From Eutrigla gurnardus (lineage: Eukaryota; Chordata; Actinopteri; Perciformes; Triglidae): 64,000 nt of DNA. The position numbers were made by a program, and so were the translations under genes. Under the pieces are notes generated by a model. It was not told the DNA's origin. It saw nothing but the letters and a program-made list of their open reading frames with translations, and searched no databases. Where the stretch lies: NCBI GenBank assembly GCA_963514095.1, contig OY741279.1, positions 4,002,040 to 4,066,039 of the forward strand, in the 5' to 3' direction. Positions 25,845 through 39,100 of this stretch are shown here, piece by piece. Position 1 is the first letter of the stretch. Each line of letters opens with the position of its first letter.

Positions 25845-26099
25845 CCCATCGGCACATCCCCCCCTATGTGGTTGGCTGTTCACGCTGTTTCATGCATTAT
25901 TTAAGAACTGCCTACGACGAGCCATTTGCTGCCATTCTGTCTCACCTTTCCCTCCCCCGAGGAGCACGCTTCATAGCTTCCACGGTGATAGGCTGACCCC
26001 GTCTAGACCTCGTTCCCTTGGTTGTGGATTGTTTGTTTTGGTTTGTGTGTGAAAAGAGACGGAAGTTCGTATCCAGAGAGGGTTTAAGGGGGTGAGAAC

Positions 26100-26109
<10 letters not shown>

Positions 26110-26165
<56 letters not shown>

Positions 26166-26170
26166 TATAT
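26110..26170 (+). repeat. (TA)n microsatellite
   Basis: About 60 bp of alternating TA with a single GT interruption near 26133. Confidence 0.95.
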
Positions 26171-28532
26171 AGTGTTAGTAGTGGACAAAACTTGCAAAGC
26201 ATTCTGACTAGATGAGAAAGAAACATGTTCCCACTCCCTAAGAAGCATTATTGGGATGCTAGCATTCAGAAATATCTAAGGCAGGTTTTCTCCGTCTTTA
26301 TTCTTGCTCTATTTGTCCACCTCGGGTCCCCCCAGTTACAGCAGGGCAAATGTGCCGGTCTTGAAGTAGAATGGCGCTCTCTGCATACTTATACCCGGTG
26401 GCTGTCTCCTCTTCCAGATCAAATCAAAAGAAACAAGAAACCAAAGGGGCATCCCACCTTAAAAACTCTGCCAGCAGCCGCTGTACCCACCTGAGAGAGC
26501 CTCAATGACAAACTGGGCATGCTTGGTAGTCGACATGCTGCCGATCAATGAAGCATGCCTTGGCCGGGTGTTCTCATTGTCTCTTTGAACCGCCGGCTCT
26601 GGTGGCCTCCTCTACAGGGAATGCCTGCCCAGTTCTCCTCGCCTTTTTTTTTTTTTTTTTTTTGTAGGTGTCCTAAATACCAGACTGTGTCACAGAAATA
26701 TTTCTGTGATGTGCGGTTTATTGTCTTGTGTGTGCAGAAAGCTCGTCGCTCTGTTTTTTTTTTTTTTAAAGGTCTCCATTAGTCCCCCCTGGCATGATGA
26801 TGTACGGAGCCTGAACAATGCTTGAACACTTTGTGTATTTTTAATATGAAAGCGTTGTGAAGCGTTCAAGGCGACGCTTCTGCAAAGTACTCATTTGAAA
26901 TGTCCTTGAAAGCATGCAACATAAGTAGTATGCACCTAATGGTGTAATCCAACAATGTGTTTGGATTCGTTGGTAAATCTAACAATTAAGTTAGACATTA
27001 TTCTAAAAGTTTGTGTGTGCTCTACTTAAAACTAAAATGGTTATGACATGGATTTATTTAACCATTTATTTAACCATTTCTGCATCAGTGTAGGAACATT
27101 TTGTGTCAGACTAAAACAGTCCGTAATAATATATTTAGTCTCCATCAATCCAATTTGTAGCGTTCACACAGCACCGTGTTGTTGTTTTTATCCTCATTCT
27201 GTCCAGATTTTGTCGGAGAAATGGTGTGATTTATTTTCCTTTGCATATCCCTTTCTATTGTAAACGAGTCCTAAACATAACGTTTCATTCATCTGATGTA
27301 TGCACAGCGTGTATAATCACATCTGCAGAGTGGAAGGACGAGGCCTGGTTGAAAGCAGCCGAGGCGGACAGGAAATTTGACGTGCAACAAGCAGCCATAT
27401 CATGATTTCCTGTCAGGGATTGTCATGTTCATGTGGGGGTTTGCACTGCAGATACAGACTATAGCATGGAGACCTTGCAGTATTAAGGCATAAGCATATA
27501 GGAAGTACATTCACAGTATACAGTACGATCTCTATTGGATAACATAATGCAGTCCTCCTGTCCATTGAGAACCAGGCCGGCAACTTATTGATTCTGTTTT
27601 AGATTCCACTTTTGCGGATATAGCTCATTCCAGGGGCCCTTGACAGAATGATGATGGCCAGGACTTCATGGATTTTAATTAGTCCATTGTGATCCACGTC
27701 GGACCTCATTTACACACATGCTCACGTGGGACCCTTTTAAAATTATCCCTTTTTTGAGATCATCATTTTATGAAGGGATTACTGCTTTTATCCTGTCGCT
27801 GCTCTGAATAATTCTGTGTGATGTGACTCAACAGAAGGTTTTAAACTGCAAAAGGCTCCAAGACCCCCAAAGGGTTTCACTGGGGTTAGGGTGTGCTGAG
27901 TGGCAGGTGATGCCAGCGCTCATAGACTGTAGGAAATAGACTTGTGTTGGTCCCTATGAGTTCGCTCTTTTCTATGCTTCTCTCTGACTTTGATGCTGTG
28001 GTCTCGTATCTGTGTGTCTGCTTGGCAAAAAGAAGAAAAAAAAACAGTAAATGAAGGCAAACGCCTTGAAGTTTCGCTGCATTTAGCATTCTTGCTTGCT
28101 TCATGTGACACTTTTTACTGCACTCTCTGAGAGTAGGCTTTTGTTATGCCCTTCCTCTTACAATCCCAAGCACCATCTGTTGTCATTACTGTCCAACATC
28201 CACCATGTAGCAGAGCTGCTATCTCTGCCTTCCTTTCTGTTGCAATCTTTGTCACCAACTGCCTGTTACTTTATGAGGCAGGCCAGAAATCTGTGTTCAA
28301 ATACAGTCACATTGCAACGCTATGCGATGGTATGGGAGGAAATGGGCGGCTCTTTACTGCTCTACAGTGTTTTACGATGTTTTCACAATTCTCCAAATCC
28401 TCAAATCGACTTGACTTTGAAATCAAAAATCTAATTGTGACATTAAAAATAAATTAAAGCCATAACTAGGCTTTGGAGACTTGATTCATTAGATTTTCTT
28501 CTGAAAAGCTTGTTTTTCCATCTCCATCGTAG

Positions 28533-29294
28533 ATCACATAAAGCGGAAGGTTCGCCGGCGACCGTCCTGGGGGCGGGGCATCATCCGTAAGAAGAGGACC
28601 TACAGGAAGGAGACCGAAGAGGAGGAGGAGGAGGAGGAGGAGGAGGAGGAGGGGGAGCCCGAGGCGGAGGTGGAGGTTGCAGGGCCCAGTGACTCGTGTC
28701 TGACGCAGGATGAGGAATCATCGTGCGACACCATGGGTCCCCAACCCAACGGCCACCACGTCCCCTCCACGGAGGAGGAGAGCTCCAACGAGCCCCCGGT
28801 GTCGGCTCCCGCTGAACCCCCAGACGCCAGCGAAGTCCAAGAAGAGCCAGCACCTATGACGAAGGAGGAGGAGGAGGAGCCTACAGCCAAAGAGGCGGAG
28901 CCTGAGCACACGGAGGAACGCGTTGAGCTGCATTGCCTTGGCGGAGGAAGTCCTGAACCCCGGGCAGACGGGGACGGCCAGGCCAAGCAGGCCGACTTCC
29001 AGCCTTCGATTGAAATGTCCGAGTCCACAGGTGCTGAGGTCCGGCCAGAGGCTCTCCGAGTATCACAGGCAGACTGTGTGAACGGGAACGAGTCGATGGA
29101 CAGCCTGGACTCGGAGAGCCTCAAGAGGAGCAGCGAGGCTGATAAAAGGACTCCTCAGAGCACGACGGAGGGCTCTAATGACACGGAACAGGAAGAGCAC
29201 AAAGACAAAAATGAGAGCGATCCAACTCAGGAGCATCCACTCCAGGACGGGGGTGCTGTGATGCAGAACGTCGAGGAAGACCAAGATACGGAAG
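28533..29294 (+). CDS. ATAD2B: ATAD2B large exon: basic patch, poly-Glu and acidic tail
   Basis: The acceptor is TCTCCATCGTAG ending at 28532 and the donor is G|GTATGA at 29295. Two opening bases (AT) join the A at 7765 to make Asn, followed by HIKRKVRRRPSWGRGIIRKK. This basic, Trp-containing block also occurs in vertebrate ATAD2B. An uninterrupted run of 12 Glu follows (28616-28651, nearly all GAG codons), then about 210 residues rich in Glu, Ser and Pro. Short conserved-looking pieces there include DEESSCDTM, STEEESSNEP and NGNESMDSLDSESL. The basic part may act as a nuclear-localisation or DNA-contact segment; the acidic part is probably disordered. At 762 bp this is the longest exon in the window and it is clearly GC-richer than its introns. 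Confidence 0.93.
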
Positions 29295-30581
29295 GTATGA
29301 AGCCAGAACTAGAATACTCTGTCATCCAGCTTTAGTGTCACCATTGGTTAATGAAAACAGAGCTTTTCTCCATTCAGCTCGATAATTCTTTCCAAAGGTG
29401 AATACAGTTTCTAATATTCTAATTACATTTAATTTCAGTTTCTGTTTGAGGTGTGGGTCACAGGTGAATTTTGCAGAGCCCATCTGTCACTTTTACATAT
29501 ATATATATATAGACAGGCTATTAATCATCGAGATTTTTTTTTTTTTCAAAAAGGTATGCTCTGAATTTGAACTGCATCAAGTTTTTTAAGTGAGAAGAGA
29601 CACGTACAAGTTCTTAAATACTTCTTTTGGGTTTCTTCATTATTCTTTCTAATCAGCTGATCTTCACGGTAGATATGCAATTAATCAAGTTAACAAAATC
29701 TGCAAATTTTTTTTTACTCACTAAGTCGGTGCTTTGCCCACCACTTAATTATAGTCTATAAATTACTTTTTTGATTATCTACCAGCTCCTCAGATGTGCA
29801 CTTGGTTTTTTTGCTTTTAAAATAGGGAGACGACATGAATAATGCAACATAAAGTCATACAGAATATAAAAAATGCTGTCGCCTGGCTTGGCAGATAGTA
29901 TATTTCAACGGAGAAACTCCAGGGGCTTGAAATTATTTGTACCTTTGCAGACACTCGTCACCTTTTGATATGTATCCTGAAATGTTTTTTTTTCTTCCTT
30001 TAAAGATTCACAATCGTTGTTGAATTAGCCAATTTACTACTTTTGCCACGAGCCATTATGCCCTTTCTGTTTTTTTGGGGGAGTATTGAGTCACGCGAGA
30101 TAAGCCGATGTATTTATGTGTTTGATTACGGGCCGTTGGTTTGGCTTGTGACAATCAGAGGCCAGCTGGAAAGCTGAAGTAATGGCACTACTAGAATACG
30201 GAGAAGCCATCAGAGGAAGGCTCCATCAGCCAACACAAACAAAACCGCGGCTCCTCAAACAACAGACAACTCAGCTACTCCCCCCCCACTCTCATTACAA
30301 GCTAAGCCAGGCCTTTTGTTTCCATCAAAGCCTTTCTTCGGCACTGTTGTAAACGGACAGGGAAAGGGCCCGATGTGAGTTATTGTGCCCGCGGTAGCTG
30401 CAAGTAGCTTAAAATAGACGTATTACATTCATCTCGTATATCCATGGCAGTAGGAATATATTTTCTTTAAAAATATAATCCAGGCATTGTAGGGGTTTTT
30501 TTTTTGATTGCCATCACAGTGTATTGATTCGTCATAACCCTCATTGTTAACTTGTAACTAATCCATTTGTGTTTATCGTAG
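29295..30581 (+). other. ATAD2B: ATAD2B intron (1.3 kb)
   Basis: AT-rich intron with a short TA run at 29498-29510 and T runs. A block around 30060-30360 has unique sequence. No exon or repeat family was recognised. Confidence 0.85.
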
Positions 30582-30712
30582 GGGGATCCACAGCCAAGAC
30601 ATGCACGATGAGCCAATCAGAGCAGTCGCATGGATCTGCTGAGAAGACAGAGGAAGAGCCACAGCCAGTTCCCCCCCACCCCCCCTTAGTGGTTGACCAC
30701 CAGCGACTTCTG
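30582..30712 (+). CDS. ATAD2B: ATAD2B exon: variable acidic/proline linker
   Basis: The acceptor is TTTATCGTAG ending at 30581 and the donor is CTG|GTAAAT at 30713. Two opening bases join the G at 29294 to make Gly. It reads GSTAKTCTMSQSEQSHGSAE, then KTEEEPQPVPPHPPLVVDHQ and RLL, ending in phase 0. The exon is low in similarity but keeps the frame exactly between the acidic exon and the C-terminal helical exon. The end (VVDHQRLL) leads into the helical C-terminus typical of the family. Confidence 0.82.
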
Positions 30713-32730
30713 GTAAATATGTCTATCAATCACTTATTTTCTCATTTTATTGTCACATCGCTGTGGTTTGTGGGTATTGGTTCGGCTGTGTTTTCAGAAA
30801 TAAAATGAATTAAGGTGGAATTTAATTTAGCTGCTTCAGGGTCTCGGTATTATACATGCAACAAATGGAAATACCATAGCTTGACTTCAATATTGATTTC
30901 TTAATAACAAAATGTATCTCTTTAATTGTTACCTTTTTATAAAGCAGCAACAAATCAGTCAAAACTTGAAACAGGAATTAAAATTTACAGTATATAATGA
31001 ATACAAAGTTGTAAAATGGAGGCAGCTTAGTATCGATTTAGTCAAATGTGAGCATAAAGGTATATGTCTCATCAGGAAAAATCAATGTGAAATCGTTATT
31101 GATTATTTATTCAATGCAAATCCTTCATTTTACGGCATGAATGTGTGATTTGTATCCAAGTTCTCCGATTTTCAACCGGGCAGTTTTGTTGGTTGTCCCT
31201 TTATTGTGTTACAGCAGCATCTGTTGACATCTAATATTTAAATTTTAATTAAAAACGCATCCAGAAATTTGCATCCAAACTCGGGAAGAAGAAGTCGGCT
31301 GCAGGGGACGGCGTTCACTGATTGGCTGGAAAAACCCTCATAGCTACTCTGCGTGCTAAAACGTTGTCCCACCTATTACATCTCACCAAGATATGAGCTT
31401 TTTTATTCTTTTTTTAAACCCCAGAGCGTGCACCATCACCATCTTGCTGGATTCTACACGCTCATCATTCTAATGACCATGAAGAGTGTAACAGCTGGGA
31501 CGGGTTGGCATTGTGGATCGTAGATTTGATCAGCTGCTCTGATGTGAATCAAAACAATGATCAGGCAGCGAGGAGATGAACATTCTGAAGGGGAATACAT
31601 GGTCACACAAAACGTCCATGGTCGTTCATTATCAACGTGATTATTAAAGATATTTAAACAGTTAGGAATCTGTGTTCCAGTTAGGAAAACACATTCCCAA
31701 AGTAATTATTTAGCTTCAGAAATTCTTGGAGACGTTGCAAGTTAGGAATATTTTTTGTTGCTGATTAATCTGATGAATCAATCAGTTGTTTAAAATGTCA
31801 GAAATGAGGGTGAAGTGTCTTGTTGTTTAACGTCATAGAGGAGGAAAGCAAGAAGAATATATTCTCATTTAATAAGCTGCAATCAGAAAATTATCACTTT
31901 TTTTCTTTTCTGAAGCTGATGAATCGTTTTCTTAAAAAAAATGGAAAGATTAATTTGATAATTGATAACAAATCTCTTCATCTTTGCAGCTCTAATAGAT
32001 ATTCAGTCATGATTTATTAAATGTTAGGTACTAATGATATAATGAGAAGGTAAATGCTTTTTTTCAGGAAAGACAAACAGCCCCACATTCCACCAGTCAA
32101 TAAGGAGGTTTTTAAATAAAGACTAATTGGTTCTCGGTCACTTTTTGCAGCTCACTAATTAGACTTTGATTATGTGAAACGGGAGCTATAGTCTAAACAT
32201 GTTACCGATATGCTTTTGTTTTTGTCCTTTTTAAGTTCCTCCGGGTGCTTGTTTAAATGTCATTGGCTGAGAGGGTAAAGGCTTTTTGGAGTGGTTTCTC
32301 TGCCTTGCTCTATAAGAAACAGCCGTTTCTGTAGATCGGTGATTTTCTTCCCTCCGATGGACCGTTGAATCATGTTTTGTGTGCGGACATTAATATGCAA
32401 AAGCAGCAGAACGAGCACGGCCGGTGTCATGTGCTTCTCTTGGAATAGTTAAAAAAGAGACCCGCCGCCGCCGCCTTTGAATGCTTACCCGTTGGTGTTA
32501 TCTTTAACGAGCCAGCAGAGGAAGCTAGCCCCGTCATCCCATTGTCTTCTGGCAGACCCCGTCACCATGCACCGCGGTGCTCGTCTCACAAACCCTCTGC
32601 ATTTGGCTTTCACTCATCCGCTTTGTCCTCCGTGGAGCTTCCAAACACAGAAAACCGGCTCGATAGAATTGGTTTCAAATTTGGGAAAATTTGAATTCCA
32701 CCATTATTTTAACAGGATATAGAAGGCAAG

Positions 32731-33271
32731 TACGATGGTGTATTAGGGGCCACTGGAGGAAAAAAATACAAAAAAAAAATTAATAGGAGCTGAGAGAGGG
32801 GGGCAATATTCTGAGGAAAAAAAGTCGTAAATTGATGACTTTATAAAGTAGCAAATTTCCTACTTTATTATGCTAACAACCAGCATGTATGCTAGCTAAC
32901 TTCCCATGAATGCACTCGTCATAGAGAAAGTCTATAAGTTGCTTGACCAGATGTGTGTCGTTACCATGGCAACAAGTGAAAGCTACCGCTAGCATCTTAG
33001 CCCAACCTCACCGATCGATAAACACCCATAAGATGACAATTTGTCCTCATATAAATGAAAGCAACAATAAGCATCAACATCATCACCCTAAGGACCTCAG
33101 CGAGGCGTTGTCAGACGTTGTGATGTATTAAAAGGGAATATAAATGCCGACATTCACTGGAAGTTAGCATCGTAATAAAGTTGCAAATTTGCTACTTTAT
33201 AAACTCTCAAATTTGCAACTTTTTTTCTCTGAATTTTTTTTTTCCTACAGTGGCTCTAATACGCCATCGTG
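32731..33271. mobile_element. MITE copy 1 (541 bp) with TIRs and GGCAAG duplication
   Basis: The left end is TACGATGGTGTATTAGGGGC and the right end, read inverted, is CACGATGGCGTATTAGAGCC. Six-base direct repeats GGCAAG flank it at 32725-32730 and 33272-33277, a plausible target-site duplication. Sub-terminal inverted repeats are also perfect: 18 bp at 32841-32858 and 33185-33202 (TTATAAAGTAGCAAATTT and its complement). No protein is encoded. A related copy lies at 43870-44199. Confidence 0.85.
32960..32973. promoter_or_regulatory. X-box motif inside MITE copy 1
   Basis: GTTACCATGGCAAC is an exact match to the widely used RFX X-box consensus form. It is carried by the transposon and is altered in copy 2. 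Function is inferred from sequence only. Confidence 0.4.
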
Positions 33272-34493
33272 GGCAAGCGCGTATATTTAACTTTTTTTTT
33301 TTTTTTTGTGGAATGGGCCTTGAGGTGTGGAGAATGGAGGGTGAACTCAATCATGGATGACCAGCCTTAAGCCTCCTCCAGATCCATAGGTCTGTTCTGG
33401 CTGATGCTGTCACACTGCCCTTCTCAGATGGATAACTTCGGAGGCTTATCCCTCCTCTTCCATTCACCCTATGGTCATGCCACTGTCTCGTCCCCCCCTT
33501 TCATCCTTTCAAACATCAATTCTGTATCCCCGCTATCTGAACACGGAGGGAGCCAATTACAGCAGCAGACCGTTTTCCACCCAATCAACAGGTGCTGTTC
33601 CTGCGACTTTCTTTAGGGGGGGGGGGGGCGACAAGGTTATGACTTAAACATGAGCTCCTCTCCGCCTCACTACATCCGCCAACTTGTCCCAGGATGTGTT
33701 CCAGTAACAGAGAGCATATGAAGCAGCTCAGTGTGTTTTTTTAGTATTTTTTTTTACTCACAGTCACGCTGGGGTCCCACCTAACACCCCATGTGTAAAT
33801 TGGAGCCTCGGCTCAGTGGGCTCCCTTGACAGCACTTCTCACTGATCGGATGGGAGGGGGGGGGGTGTGTAGTGTATTTCATGTAAAAGAAGTGTTCTCC
33901 TGACACGCGTCTACTTCTTCCCTCCATTCTCTGAAGTGACATCCAGCTATCGAGTCATTATCTAGTGGCTTTTACCCGTGTCTCGTGGGGGATGATGATG
34001 GGAGGGGGGGGGGCACCCTGAATCCATCTCTCAAACGGATTGACAGGCCTTTCCGTTTAGCCTGATCTCGCAGCTTTAACTGGCTGCCCCTATGAACAGC
34101 ACCACACAGAACTAATCTGGAGGGTTATTTGTTAGTAGGGGGAATAAGGGGTTGGGGGGGTGGTTTGGTGGGGGGGTGCGGGATATCTTAAAGAAACAGA
34201 TCGTGAAAAGAGGGGACTGTGAATAATTGCTTTTTCATCCCCGGCTTACGGAACAAATTGAATATCCGGTGCGCGGGATGAAAGTCACCATTTAAGCAGA
34301 TATTTGGGACTGGCACGCTGCCTGATGTTGTATTAGGGGCCGCAGTGTGCGTTGTACTGTTCCTTCTCTCTCTCGCTCCCCCGTCAGCTGTATTCATTGA
34401 TTGCAGAGGGCTGATTATTCCTGACTTTTAACTTGATGGAACAGGCTCTGAAATCTCCACTGAAATGAAATGCCATCAGTGTTATGAGTTTGT

Positions 34494-34494
<1 letters not shown>

Positions 34495-34547
<53 letters not shown>
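34495..34547 (+). repeat. (CA)n microsatellite
   Basis: Pure CA run of about 53 bp in an ATAD2B intron. Confidence 0.98.
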
Positions 34548-34548
<1 letters not shown>

Positions 34549-36090
34549 ATCTACTCAAAGCCTGTAGGACAGAGATTATTAGCAGTAGAAGTATTATTTC
34601 ACTATTTGCATTCCCCTGTCTTTCTGAGTCATGGCCCAGAATTCACTTAGTAAAAAAAAATCAAGTTCCGTTATTGCCAGTTTGGCTGAAAACGATGCTC
34701 AATGCTGTTTGGGATCAAAATGAATTCCTCAGCATGAATAAATAGGTCCTGAGGCTTGCTTCCCTAACTACTCCAAAATGTCTCTTATTGTCAGCTGTTT
34801 TCTTTCATCAATAATCAGACACTTGTCCACAGATGGGACCGGGAGAAGTAGTGCTGATGATTGCAAATGAGAATTCAGTAACAAGGAATCCAATCTGGCC
34901 CGGCAATTTTTCCTCCTTCTTACCGAGAACACACAGATTATCGTCTGCTCTGCTTCTTTTCTTCTTCTTCTTCTTTTTTTTTTCTTTAGCAGCTGCCTAG
35001 AAAGAGCTAGTGTTTCTGGTCGCTGGCACAGTATGGAGCCGTTTGGCTTGATGCTTAGCTATTACAGCATGTCAGGATTTCCTGTTTTTTTTTTTAGAGA
35101 AGCCTGTCAACAGAAATGGCCCCATTTCAGTTTGTCATCTTCCTTCATTTTTAGTACTAATCCCAGTGGGGGGGGCTTCTGGCAAAGTAGCCATGCCACA
35201 TGTCTGTTGAATAGCGAACAGCTTAATAGCAGTGGTGGACCAGGGTTTGATTGTCAATAAAAGTAGATAGTGTTTGAAGTGCTTCTTTTTTATATTTTCC
35301 TTCATTCCCACTGATGGCTTTGACAATGTGGCTATCTGCATGTAAGTGCACTTCCAAGGCTGTGCCTCTTGGCCATGCATGTGAGGGGCAGGCGGTGTCA
35401 ACGGCTCACAACACAAACACACCAGTCGCTTGGAGCTTCTTCATGTTCCAGTTCCTCTTTATTTCACCCTTATTTCCACACTCAACCCTCCTATAAACTA
35501 ATCCATTCATAGACGGACTAAAGGCTTGGATGTGTTGGTATGATTAGTTTACACCGTACACAAAGAGGATTATTTATTTATGTTTTTTAAATGGCCTTGC
35601 TTTTGCCTTCCACGGTGTGAAGCATTAGTTGTTGATGGAGATTGTGTAGCAGCTGGAGGCATGTAATGCTATGAGGATGCTATTGAATATGTTAGTGAAT
35701 AGCCAAGGTGGGGATCTTAGTCAGGGTGATGTATTGGAAGTATTATCTGTAGTGTCCTACATGTACCGTCAATTATCATTTTAACCAGAGATTGATGATG
35801 GATATAAAAAGCCTCTGAACCTCAAGCAGTTTAAGGCAGTTCTTTTTTCTTCCCATGTCACATTTAATCAGTATGGCCTTGCATTTCACTCATGTACCTG
35901 TAATTATAACCTCTATTACCAAACTTTCACTGAATGTGACCGTTGTTCTCTGCCGAGTCATTCATGGCTTCCCAGGAGTACTTTAATGTATTTATTACAG
36001 GTTCTGGTGTCGACATTGAATATAGTTTTGATGAAAAAATGTGATGAAATCTCACCATTTAAAGCTAAGAGAACTGACGGTGTGAAATGC

Positions 36091-36193
<103 letters not shown>

Positions 36194-39100
36194 TACACAC
36201 TAAAGACACATGGCATTGATTAACCTTTATTTCCCTTGAGGTGTACCTGAAGTTTAACCATCCCTGATCAATAAGCTAGTCCTTTCCATACCCTTGACCT
36301 AATCCTAACTTTTTTTTTTTTTTTTGTTGCCGTTGGTTCTGCTATCTGTGCATTTATTTTGGAAAACATGAAGTGATTCTGCAGGCGTATGTGGGAGGTG
36401 TCTTTGGGGTTGTTGGTGTAAAGGCAGCGCAGCAAGTTTCTTCTCCTTTTTTATTACCTGGTGATATTGGATCTCTGCTGTTTATAAAACATTAAAATTA
36501 TTTTCCTGTGGCCTATTTACCATAAAAAATGTATTTATCTCATATTTATACAGTCTACTTTTTCACTTTTTCACCCCAGAACCCTTTCACAGGAAAATGG
36601 AGTAAAGATTGCTTCATCATCTTTACATTTCTCATTATTCTTACCTTGACCTTGAGTGGCAAATCCAATAAAGATAGTGAGAGATAATAAAGGTAATATA
36701 AACAAACAATCTTAACATGTTATCAGAGTTTTTATTGTTATTATGACCAAGATATTTTATGTACTGAGCTGGACTTCCTTGTCCATGGTCAAGAATAAAC
36801 ACAATTTAAGTGTTTCCAAAAGCCACTTATTAAAGGATTGACTACATTATGGCCTCGTTCTGCTCTAGTTTATACCCTGACCAGGAAACTGGCCCTGAAT
36901 CTCTAAGCTCTGCATTGATTTAACACAACTCTTTTATTGATCTTTGCCCTGAAGTCAGCACAGTTTTATTTATTTTATTTTTTATTTAGTTATTTATTTT
37001 GTACGTTTGAGTTTATATATTCAGTCTGACTGGGTCTCAGATGTGCCGTTACTTGCAAATTTTACGATTTACATAATGTAAATTATGAGTCACTGATTTA
37101 AATCTGGTGACATCGAGACTAAACTGAAATACATGGAGATCCTCATTTACATGCATCAAGATTAAAAACACAACCATTTTATTAGGGGGCGCCGTATTAA
37201 TATCATATATAAGGATAAGGTTTATTAATATATTAAATCTTGCACAAAGGAGCTGCTGCATAATATCATGTACCCTCCTCGATACTGCACAACTATCAGA
37301 AGGCTGTGATTTGATGTGAGAAGTAAAGCCTCCAATAAAGAGGAATGTTAGCCGGGTTTTTACACGCCCAGCCAAAAGAGATGACCATATCATTTTAACG
37401 TGCTGAGACCATGGTAATATGATTTGTCATGATCGGCCCTGACCCTTATGACTCTATCTATATTGCATTACCTGTGTGACCGAGTGCTCTGTAAGCCACA
37501 TTATATGCCACTGCTACTGGAATCTGCACATTATTATTTTTTTTCCTTCACATTCCACTAGTGCTACATCCGCACTCATCTACACTAACAAGCAACTAGA
37601 ATAATTTATAATTCATTCTTTTACTCGTGTGGGAGGAGAGAGAAGAAAAAGGTAAAACAGGAAGAAGGGGGTGAATTGTTCTCTTGGAGGCAGATATTGA
37701 AGGCTTAATAGTGTCCCTGGTGACGGGGACTGTTGGGCTTCAAATCCTTGTTTTTTTTCCCCCTCACTGCTCGCTAACCCCCTTTTCTCTCAATTACTAC
37801 TGAGGATGGCTCTTCATACATGCATGCTCACACACACACACACACACTTGTGAAGCATCATCCACTGATGAAACAGGCAGACCCTCCACTATATCACAGA
37901 GACCTCGAGTCTGCATGTGTGATGCTTTCAGGTTGTTTGTTTGGAAGATAATTATATTACCATCTATATTCCGTGATTACATAATAGCATTATTAGTCTG
38001 GTGGTCTTCCTGCTGTATCTCCACAACGGAAAGGTCCTACAGATTACGAAACTAGTCCGGTGGACAGACAGACGGACGTACGTGCAGTTGAAGTTTCTAT
38101 ACCTCGCCGTAACGGATGTCCCCCAGATTCTTAGTACCTGGTGTCCGAAGAGCAGCAATGGATGGTTTGAAAAATGCAGAAGAGGCCAGGTTTCATTATT
38201 ATCTCCTCCCCATCGAGCCGGGAGGGTAAAGGACTCTGATAAACATCTCAGCGTCTCTGCAGGGGACTGGATTGTGTGACTAGAATTGACATGTTATCTG
38301 GTTCATAGGCCAGGGGGGGTTAAATACCGGAGCTGCACCGCGGGATAATGAAGAATCCGGTCGCTTGGATCTCCTTCGTGTTTGTTATCTCCGCCATTGT
38401 GTATCCGTCTGTCTCACATAGCACTGGACCCATCTGCCTCTGTGCATTTATGACTATATAGAACCTTATGTTATTGATTGTTTTATTCCACCCTTGATGA
38501 CTGACTCGAGGCATTTAGGAGAATCTGCTCGGCTGAAAGCCTTACCTAGTCCGTTTCAGGCCACATTTGACACCTTTGAGCTCTCCATACCCTGAAGTAT
38601 ATCTAATGAGACACTACACTCCTGCACAATATAAATACATCCCTGTTTTTGTCATCTTTTTCACCATCTTGGCTGTAAGGGAGCCAGAAGGGACAATATA
38701 GTGAGATTCAGCTATTTTCTGGGAGGATGCTTGTATTTTCTCACTATTTTTGAGCATTTAGTTTGTGTTCTTTTTGATTGCTGTAAGTGCCATTACCTAT
38801 ATGCGGTATATTAATATCAAATTGGGAGTATATTAAGAAGGAATTGTCAGAATTCTGCGCAAATGATCTCATTACTAATGAGTCATTGTGTTAGAATAGC
38901 ACCTGGGATAACTCTATATGATATTATAAAATCCTCTTTGAAAGGCAGACGTGTGGCACTAATGCAACTCCACTTCTCATTATTCTGCTTTGTTTCCCTG
39001 GAGCCGCTGTCACCCCGAGCCGTCACAGCTCCATCTGTGGCGTTGAGAGAACGATAGAGATGTGAGTAAAGAAAAGGGGATGTGAGTAAAGATGGGGAGG

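Larger units (their letters stand above)
7766..28532 (+). other. ATAD2B: Large ATAD2B intron (20.8 kb)
   Basis: No exon was found. The intron contains nested MITE-like elements (11903-12436 and 13114-13741), a Tc1-like transposase relic, fragments of a common fish dispersed repeat, a 23/24-bp minisatellite, a LINE 3' end, AT and CT-rich simple repeats and two RFX-type palindromes. Blocks near 9735-9880 and 15880-16010 have unique, TAATTA-containing sequence that could be conserved non-coding DNA. The remainder shows nothing recognisable. Confidence 0.85.

Noticed and set aside
28581..29284. Minus-strand ORFs opposite the large ATAD2B exon (up to 174 residues)
   Set aside because: Shadow frames of a GC-rich coding exon. 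Ser/Pro-rich, without domain features.
37964..38279. ORF pair near a CGGACGTACGTGC segment
   Set aside because: It looked exon-like in composition, but there are no matching splice phases and no recognisable protein.
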